NCBI RefSeq assembly: GCF_029051725.1
Contig: NZ_JAACFU010000007.1
Coordinates: 62,001 to 126,000, forward strand
Length of the DNA: 64,000 nucleotides
Direction of reading: 5' to 3'
From: Bradyrhizobium sp. CSS354
GTDB lineage: Bacteria; Pseudomonadota; Alphaproteobacteria; Rhizobiales; Xanthobacteraceae
Numbering within the stretch: the first letter of the stretch is position 1; each line of letters opens with the position of its first letter. This document shows positions 59,051-64,000 of this stretch, in pieces. Position numbers and translations under genes: made by a program. The notes beneath the pieces were generated by a model that was given only the letters and a program-made list of their open reading frames with translations, searched no databases and was not told the origin of the DNA.

Positions 59051-59998
59051 ATGAAACGGACGATTTTCGGCGTGGCCACGGCTCTTGCTCTGGCGGCGTC
59101 GGCACCTTGCGCGCAGGCGCAATCCTTCATCAACGTGCTGACCGGCGGCACCTCCGGCGTCTACTATCCGCTCGGGGTCGCGATCGGGAAGATCTACGGC
59201 GACAAGATTCCGAACGTGAAGACGCAGGTGCAGGCCACCAAGGCGTCGGTCGAGAATCTGATCCTGCTCCAGCAGGGCCGCGGCGAACTGGCGTTCACGC
59301 TGGGCGACTCACTGAAAGCCGCCTGGGACGGTGAGGAGGAGGCGGGCTTCAAGACCAAGCTCGACAAGCTCAGGACCATCGGCGCGATCTATCCGAACTA
59401 CATCCAGATCGTCGCGACCGCCGAGAGCGGCATCAAGACGCTGGCGGACCTCAAGGGCAAGAGCCTGTCGGTCGGCGCGCCGAAATCTGGTACGGAGCTG
59501 AATTCGCGCGCGATCCTGGCGGCGGCCGGCATGAGCTACAAGGATCTCGGCAAGGTGGAGTATCTGCCGTTTGCCGAATCCGTCGATCTCATGAAAAACC
59601 GCCAGCTCGGCGCGACGCTGCAATCGGCCGGCCTTGGCGTGGCCTCGCTGAAGGATCTGTCGACCTCGAGCCCGATCGTTGTCGTGTCGGTGCCGAAGGA
59701 GACCGTCGACAAGATCGGCCTGCCGTTCGTCGCGGCGACCATTCCCGCCAACACCTACAGCGGGCAGGACAAGGACGTGCCGACCGCGGCGGTGATCAAC
59801 TATCTCGTCACCAGCTCGGCGGTGTCGGACGATCTCGCCTACCAGATGACAAAACTGGTCTACGAGTCGCTGCCCGAGCTCGCCAACGCGCATGCGGCCG
59901 GCAAGGAGATCAAGCTCGAGACGGCGGCCAGCGGCAGCCCGGTTCCGCTGCACCCCGGCGCGATCCGCTATTACAAGGAAAAAGGGCTGATCAAGTAA
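59051..59998 (+). CDS. TAXI-family TRAP transporter solute-binding protein
   Basis: A 315-residue periplasmic binding protein with a signal peptide (MKRTIFGVATALALAASAPCAQA). The TAXI-family opening FINVLTGGTSGVYYPLGVAIGKIYG follows, then VGAPKSGTELNSRAILAAAGM and a C-terminal HPGAIRYYKEKGL. The TAXI group delivers dicarboxylates, amino acids or sulfonate-type ligands to a fused TRAP permease. The real start is ATG 59051; upstream open codons are not family-like. It is the first gene of the set, separated from its permease by a palindromic repeat. Confidence 0.93.
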   Translation: MKRTIFGVATALALAASAPCAQAQSFINVLTGGTSGVYYPLGVAIGKIYGDKIPNVKTQVQATKASVENLILLQQGRGELAFTLGDSLKAAWDGEEEAGFKTKLDKLRTIGAIYPNYIQIVATAESGIKTLADLKGKSLSVGAPKSGTELNSRAILAAAGMSYKDLGKVEYLPFAESVDLMKNRQLGATLQSAGLGVASLKDLSTSSPIVVVSVPKETVDKIGLPFVAATIPANTYSGQDKDVPTAAVINYLVTSSAVSDDLAYQMTKLVYESLPELANAHAAGKEIKLETAASGSPVPLHPGAIRYYKEKGLIK

Positions 59999-60016
59999 TC
60001 AGCTCTCGTTATCGGA

Positions 60017-60103
60017 CGTCATGGCCGGGCTTGTCCCGGCCATCCACGTTCTAAGAGCAGGCGAGAAAGTCCGTGGATGCCCGGGACAAGCCCGGGCATG
60101 ACG
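60017..60103. repeat. Dispersed palindromic element, family C
   Basis: Left end CGTCATGGCCGGGCTTGTCC and right end GGGACAAGCCCGGGCATGACG, with inner CCAC / GTGG pairs. It lies in the 163-base gap between the TRAP binding-protein gene and the permease gene, in a transcript that must be shared. The strong mRNA hairpin could stabilise the upstream message and lower readthrough, as REP sites do between malE and malF. Confidence 0.83.
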
Positions 60104-60161
60104 GTCTGGAGGCGCTGTGCAATGTTATAAGCGCCACGGCGATCGGCGCGGGGACATATCG

Positions 60162-62270
60162 ATGTTGCAAGCAGAGGGCAGCGAAGCGCCCATCAAGGTC
60201 GAGTTCGACAATTTCGAGCACGGTTTTCCGGAAGGCTTTGGCCCGGGCTGGTGGGGCGCTCTTGCGTACTGGATCGGCATCGCCTTCGCGACCTTCCAGC
60301 TTTATGTCGCGGCCTTCAACTATCTGCCGAGCCAGGTGGTGCGCGGCGTCCACGTCGGTTTCCTCATTCTCCTCACCTTCGGCCTGATCGGCAACTTCAC
60401 CGCCAAAAGCGATTTCGGCCGCGCGATCGGCTGGTTGATTGGCGGCGCCGGCTTTCTGTGCGGGCTCTATCAGTGGATCTTCTATGCGGATCTCATCGCG
60501 CGTGACGGCGATCCGACGCGCCTCGATCTCGTGGTCGGCACGCTGCTCGCCGTCCTGATCTTCGAGGGGACGCGGCGGCTGATGGGCGCGGCGCTCCCGC
60601 TGATGTGCGGCGCCTGCCTCATCTACTGGTTCTTCGGCCAGTATCTGCCGTCGCCGCTCAACCATCGCGGTTATGATTTCGACCAGATCGTCACGCATCT
60701 GTCGTTCGGCACCGAGGGCTTCTACGGCGTGCCGATCTACGTCTCGGCGACCTATATCTTCCTCTTCATCCTGTTCGGCTCGTTCCTGGAGCGCGCCGGC
60801 ATGATCCAGCTCTTCACCGACGTTTCTCTTGGGTTATTCGGCAGGACCCGCGGCGGCCCGGCCAAGGTCGCGGTGTTCGCCTCGGGCATGATGGGCACGA
60901 TCTCCGGCTCCGGCGTTGCCAACGTCGTCACCGTCGGCCAGTTCACCATTCCGCTGATGATCAGGTTCGGCTATCGCCGCGCGTTCGCGGCCGGCGTCGA
61001 GGCGACGGCCTCAATGGGCGGGCAGATCATGCCGCCGGTGATGGGCGCGGTTGCCTTCATCATGGCGGAGACGCTCGGTGTCCAGTACTCGGAGGTCGTG
61101 AAAGCGGCCGCGATTCCCGCGATGCTCTATTTCGCCTCCGCCTTCTGGATGGTGCATCTGGAAGCCGGCAAGCACGGCCTCACGGGCATGAAGAAGTCGG
61201 AGACCCCGAGCGCCTGGAAGGCGCTGGTGAAGGGTTGGTACCTCGTGTTGCCGCTCGCAGCCCTCGTCTACATGCTGTTCGAAGGCTTTACGCCACTCTA
61301 TGCCGGTAGCATGGGCCTCGCGCTCACAGTGGGGCTGATCCTTGGCACCGCCATCACGACGGGCGCGTCTTCGATGGCGATCCGCTACATTTTCTGGATC
61401 GGGCTCGCGCTCGTCGTTGCCGCGCTGTCGCGCGACGGCCTTCAGATCGTGCCGGTCGCCTGCGTCGTCGTCGCATTGATCGTGATCACCGCGTTCGTGC
61501 GTGGCGGATTTTCCGCCTTGCGCGCCTGCCGCGATGCGCTGGCCGAAAGCGCGAAATCCGCCATCACCGTCGGCATGGCCTGCGCCATCGTCGGCGTCAT
61601 TATTGGCATGATGTCGCAGACCGGCGTCGGCACTATCTTCGGCGGCTGGGTGATCGGCCTCGGCGAGAAGAGCCTGTTCCTGGCGCTGATCATGACCATG
61701 CTGCTGTCGATCCTGCTCGGCACCGGCATCCCGACCATCCCGACCTACATCATCACGGCAGCGCTCGCGGCGCCCGCGCTGGCGAAACTCGGCGTGCCCC
61801 TGATCGCGAGCCACATGTTCGCGTTCTATTACGGCATCATGGCCGACCTCTCGCCGCCGGTGGCGTTGGCGGCGTTAGCCGCAGCACCGATCGCGAAGGA
61901 AAATCCGGACAAGATCGGCTGGGAGGCGATGCGCATCGCGCTCGCCGGCTACGTCATCCCCTTCATCTTCGTCTATTCGCCGGCGCTGATGCTGCAGGCC
62001 GGCGATCCCATGGCTGCCAAGCTCGGCTTCTACGGCGCGGTGGCATTGGCGGCCTTGAAAGCCCTGGTGGCGATCGCGCTGTTCGGTATGGTCGCGATCG
62101 GATTCCTGTTCACGCGCCTGACATTCCTCGAGCGTTTGGTCGCGCTAGGTGCCGCGCTGTGCCTGCTCGGCGACTTCCCGTTCAGCGATACCGCGGGTTT
62201 CCTGCTCGCCGCGGCGATCGTGCTGTGGCAGTGGCGGCGGCGTCCGCCGGCGCCGGTCGAGGCGGTGTGA
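60162..62270 (+). CDS. TRAP transporter permease (fused 4TM-12TM)
   Basis: A 702-residue protein with about 16-18 hydrophobic segments, formed by fusion of the small (Q) and large (M) TRAP permease subunits. The large-subunit core has GSGVANVVTVGQFTIPLM, ASMGGQIMPPVMGAVAF and GTGIPTIPTYIITAALAAPAL. A four-helix front (IGIAFATFQLYVAAFNYL onward) is the Q part. It is a secondary symporter driven by sodium or proton gradients. Start ATG 60162 follows GCGGGGAC. Its stop overlaps the DUF1850 start (GTGA). Confidence 0.93.
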   Translation: MLQAEGSEAPIKVEFDNFEHGFPEGFGPGWWGALAYWIGIAFATFQLYVAAFNYLPSQVVRGVHVGFLILLTFGLIGNFTAKSDFGRAIGWLIGGAGFLCGLYQWIFYADLIARDGDPTRLDLVVGTLLAVLIFEGTRRLMGAALPLMCGACLIYWFFGQYLPSPLNHRGYDFDQIVTHLSFGTEGFYGVPIYVSATYIFLFILFGSFLERAGMIQLFTDVSLGLFGRTRGGPAKVAVFASGMMGTISGSGVANVVTVGQFTIPLMIRFGYRRAFAAGVEATASMGGQIMPPVMGAVAFIMAETLGVQYSEVVKAAAIPAMLYFASAFWMVHLEAGKHGLTGMKKSETPSAWKALVKGWYLVLPLAALVYMLFEGFTPLYAGSMGLALTVGLILGTAITTGASSMAIRYIFWIGLALVVAALSRDGLQIVPVACVVVALIVITAFVRGGFSALRACRDALAESAKSAITVGMACAIVGVIIGMMSQTGVGTIFGGWVIGLGEKSLFLALIMTMLLSILLGTGIPTIPTYIITAALAAPALAKLGVPLIASHMFAFYYGIMADLSPPVALAALAAAPIAKENPDKIGWEAMRIALAGYVIPFIFVYSPALMLQAGDPMAAKLGFYGAVALAALKALVAIALFGMVAIGFLFTRLTFLERLVALGAALCLLGDFPFSDTAGFLLAAAIVLWQWRRRPPAPVEAV

Positions 62271-62644
62271 GCCTCTGCTTCGTCACAGCCTCAGGCGTGA
62301 AGGCGCTGGCGCTGTCCGCGTTCACGCTGGTGTGGACGCATTCGATCGCGAAGGTCGACTGGCAGGAAGACTGGCGCGTCACCCCCGCCGGGCTCGAACT
62401 GACGCAGGCCCGCGTCAAGGGCACCGGCCCCGGCATGGAGCCGCCGCCCGAGGCGCGGCTGGTCGGCGGCTGGTTTCAGTGGAGGCCCGCGCGGGCGCCG
62501 ATGCCGGAGGTGGTGCTGGGCAATTCGGGCGCGGCTGGCGAATGGCGGCTATGCCATGACGGCAAGTGCCGGACGTTGTCCGAGATTGTCGGTCATCCCA
62601 TTGGTGCTAACGTCACAAAGATGAGCGTCTGCAAAGATCCGTAG
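62267..62644 (+). CDS. DUF1850 family protein
   Basis: A 125-residue protein matching DUF1850 (SIAKVDWQEDWRVTPAGLELTQARVKGTGPGMEPP). It is a common third gene of TAXI-TRAP clusters, possibly an accessory periplasmic or lipoprotein-like factor. The GTG start at 62267 overlaps the permease stop (GTGA), the frame fits, and the protein begins with a short hydrophobic stretch (ALALSAFTLVWTHSIA) that may be a signal. The stop codon lies inside the palindrome at 62641-62712. Confidence 0.82.
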   Translation: MSLCFVTASGVKALALSAFTLVWTHSIAKVDWQEDWRVTPAGLELTQARVKGTGPGMEPPPEARLVGGWFQWRPARAPMPEVVLGNSGAAGEWRLCHDGKCRTLSEIVGHPIGANVTKMSVCKDP

Positions 62645-62712
62645 CCCGGATGGTGCGCAGCGCAATCTGGGGAAAGCGACCCCGGATTGCGCTGCGCTCC
62701 ATCCGGGCTGCA
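62641..62712. repeat. Dispersed palindromic element, family E, overlapping a stop codon
   Basis: A 72-base imperfect palindrome: left arm GTAGCCCGGATGGTGCGCAG, right arm CTGCGCTCCATCCGGGCTGC, with inner CAATCTGGGG / CCCCGGATTG. The TAG stop of the DUF1850 gene is bases 2-4 of the element. It ends 26 bases before the start of the SDR gene, so it also borders that gene's leader. Confidence 0.85.
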
Positions 62713-62737
62713 AGAACAACAACACGGGAGGAACGCG

Positions 62738-63544
62738 ATGGATCGGCTCAAGGGCAAGGTTGCAATGGTGGTGGGCGCCGGCTCGATCGGACCCGGTTGG
62801 GGCAACGGCAAGGCCACCGCGGTGACCTTTGCACGCGAGGGCGCGCAGGTGTTTTGCGTCGATCGCAACGGCGCGGCCGCCGAGGAGACCGCGAAGATCA
62901 TCACGGACGAAGGCGGCAAGGCGAGAGCGTTCACAGCCGACGTCTCGCATGCGCGCGAGGTCGAGGCGATGGTCGCAGCGTGCCTGAAGGCCTACGGCCG
63001 CATCGACGTACTCGACAATAATGTCGGCATCGCCGAGATGGGCAGCGTCGTCGAAGTGACCGAGGAGAGCTGGGACCGCGTCTTCAGCGTCAACCTCAAG
63101 AGCGCCTATTTCGCCATGAAGCACGTCATCCCTTTGATGGTGAAACAGGGCGGCGGCTCCATCATCAACATCTCCTCGATCGCCTCGATCCGCCACATGG
63201 GCATCTCCTACGTCACCTACGGCACCTCGAAGGCGGCGATGAACCAGATGACGCGCACCACCGCGATCGAATTCGCGCGTCACCATGTCCGCGTCAACGC
63301 GATCCTGCCCGGCCTGATGAAGACGCCGATGGTGGAGCATTCGGCAGGCCTTGCGAACAGCTATGCGAAGGGCGACGTCGAAGCGATGTGGCGCGCCCGC
63401 GACGCGCAAGTGCCGATGGGCCATATGGGCGACGCCTTCGACGTCGCTAACGCCGCGCTGTTCCTGGCCTCAGACGAAGCGAAATATGTGACGGGGATCG
63501 AGTTCGTGGTCGACGGCGGGATCACGTGCAAGGCGGGGGCTTAA
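62738..63544 (+). CDS. SDR-family oxidoreductase
   Basis: A 268-residue SDR. The nucleotide loop has an insertion (VVGAGSIGPGWGNGKAT, 11-27) compared with TGxxxGxG. NNAG is NNVG (94-97). The catalytic YxxxK is canonical (Y161, K165 in YVTYGTSKAAM), and the C-terminus GIEFVVDGGITCKAG is normal. An active NAD(P)-dependent alcohol or ketone oxidoreductase is likely; the substrate is unknown. Start ATG 62738 follows GGGAGGAAC. It follows the TRAP set but a palindrome separates them, so cotranscription is uncertain. Confidence 0.9.
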   Translation: MDRLKGKVAMVVGAGSIGPGWGNGKATAVTFAREGAQVFCVDRNGAAAEETAKIITDEGGKARAFTADVSHAREVEAMVAACLKAYGRIDVLDNNVGIAEMGSVVEVTEESWDRVFSVNLKSAYFAMKHVIPLMVKQGGGSIINISSIASIRHMGISYVTYGTSKAAMNQMTRTTAIEFARHHVRVNAILPGLMKTPMVEHSAGLANSYAKGDVEAMWRARDAQVPMGHMGDAFDVANAALFLASDEAKYVTGIEFVVDGGITCKAGA

Positions 63545-63561
63545 AGTACTTCAGTCAGTTC

Positions 63562-63690
63562 CGTCATCCTGAGGCGCGAGCCATGGGGCGCAACGCGCGC
63601 CATGGGGAGCCTCGAAGGATGAGCGGCCACGATGCAGCCGGGCCGTCGCCCTTCGAGGGCCGCTGAAGAAGCGGCCGCCTCAGGGTGACG
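63562..63690. repeat. Dispersed palindromic element, family F
   Basis: A 129-base element. Left end CGTCATCCTGAGGCGCGAGC, right end GCCGCCTCAGGGTGACGG, with inner CCTCGAAGG / CCTTCGAGG and GCGGCC / GGCCGC pairs. It lies between the SDR gene and the membrane protein cut by the window end, and the two genes converge there. Confidence 0.8.
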
Positions 63691-63705
63691 GGTACGTGGG
63701 CTTCT

Positions 63706-64000
63706 TTACTGCGCCAGCGCCAGAATCCCGCCGGCGAATGCATGCCACACTGCAGTTGCGCTGACCGGCCAGTTCAGCACCTTCACCGCCAGCAGCGCGA
63801 GCGTGCCGGTGATGTAGACCGGGTGCACGCGGCCCCCGGTGCGCCAGTCGCGCACCATGGCGACGACGAGCAGCAGCGAGGCGACCACGGCCGGCGCGAT
63901 CGTGACCGGCACCGGCGGCGGCCCGGGCGGTCCGGGAGGTGCGAAGAAGGTGAGAAACCAGCGCGCGATCGCGGCATCAAGGATAGAGACCGCCGCGAGC
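63706..64000 (-). CDS. Membrane protein, partial (start outside the window)
   Basis: The frame is open from 63706 (stop) to the last base of the window, giving at least 97 residues. It contains hydrophobic segments (VVASLLLVVAMV; ITGTLALLAVKVLNW; AVWHAFAGGILALA), a proline-rich loop (APPGPPGPPPVP) and RDWRTGGRVHPVY. I do not recognise a family. The gene continues beyond the window, so its true start and length are unknown. Confidence 0.6.
   Translation of the reverse strand, partial: LAAVSILDAAIARWFLTFFAPPGPPGPPPVPVTIAPAVVASLLLVVAMVRDWRTGGRVHPVYITGTLALLAVKVLNWPVSATAVWHAFAGGILALAQ

Overview
The window is a stretch of high-GC alphaproteobacterial chromosome. Its gene content points to Bradyrhizobium or a close relative. 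The main pointers are an MbfA-type iron exporter with a perfect Irr-type palindrome at its promoter, a rhizobial-style initiator tRNA, OpgC, many amidohydrolase, SDR and acyl-CoA genes, and many long intergenic palindromes. Species assignment is inference; no 16S or other marker gene is present. There are about 62 protein genes, one tRNA, no CRISPR, no transposase and no phage gene. The two end genes are cut by the window.

Layout. 0-8 kb: the tail of a peptide-type ABC ATPase, a small GlsB-like membrane protein, a two-gene type I secretion exporter (ATPase plus HlyD adaptor), AMP nucleosidase, a DUF1488 protein and a membrane glycosyltransferase-like protein. 7.7-14.5 kb: fatty-acid and alcohol metabolism (Zn alcohol dehydrogenase, AidB-like acyl-CoA dehydrogenase, an SDR, enoyl-CoA hydratase), a GNAT acetyltransferase, a DUF1127 protein and a LysR regulator. 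14.5-19.6 kb: two tandem amidohydrolases with a Rieske protein in one operon, a CinA/PncC deamidase, an NTF2-like protein and an amidase. 19.9-28.7 kb: mbfA with its Irr box, then a mostly minus-strand run of small-molecule catabolic genes (epoxide-hydrolase-like, two paralogous MBL hydrolases, a GST, an FAH-family hydrolase, a quinone reductase coupled to an SDR) and CvpA.

28.8-35 kb: an SDR, a GMC oxidoreductase and an aldehyde dehydrogenase that could act in series, then tRNA-fMet, a thermonuclease-fold protein and an unrecognised protein. 35-49.8 kb: a large zinc-ribbon/cyclase/AAA/TPR protein, OpgC, a DUF2059 protein, an acyl-CoA ligase, an MFS transporter, a three-gene set (nitrobindin-like, RibD-like reductase, flavin amine oxidase), a His-rich exported protein, an isochorismatase-like hydrolase and an oleate hydratase. 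49.9-52.5 kb: a sensor histidine kinase whose reading frame is broken inside its sensor domain. It is bracketed by a 37-bp near-identical direct repeat that duplicates the 3' end of the neighbouring gene. 52.7-64 kb: a TTC38-like TPR protein with an aldo/keto reductase, a thioesterase, a Nudix CoA pyrophosphatase, three exported proteins of unknown function, a TAXI-type TRAP transporter set (binding protein, fused permease, DUF1850 protein), an SDR and a truncated membrane protein.

The most distinctive large-scale feature is at least 14 intergenic palindromic elements of about 25-160 bp in several sequence families. Three families share the same GTCAT...ATGAC ends although their interiors differ. 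Several sit between co-oriented genes where they could set mRNA stability, for example between the TRAP binding protein and its permease. The best single regulatory signal is the perfect 10+1+10 palindrome in the mbfA promoter.
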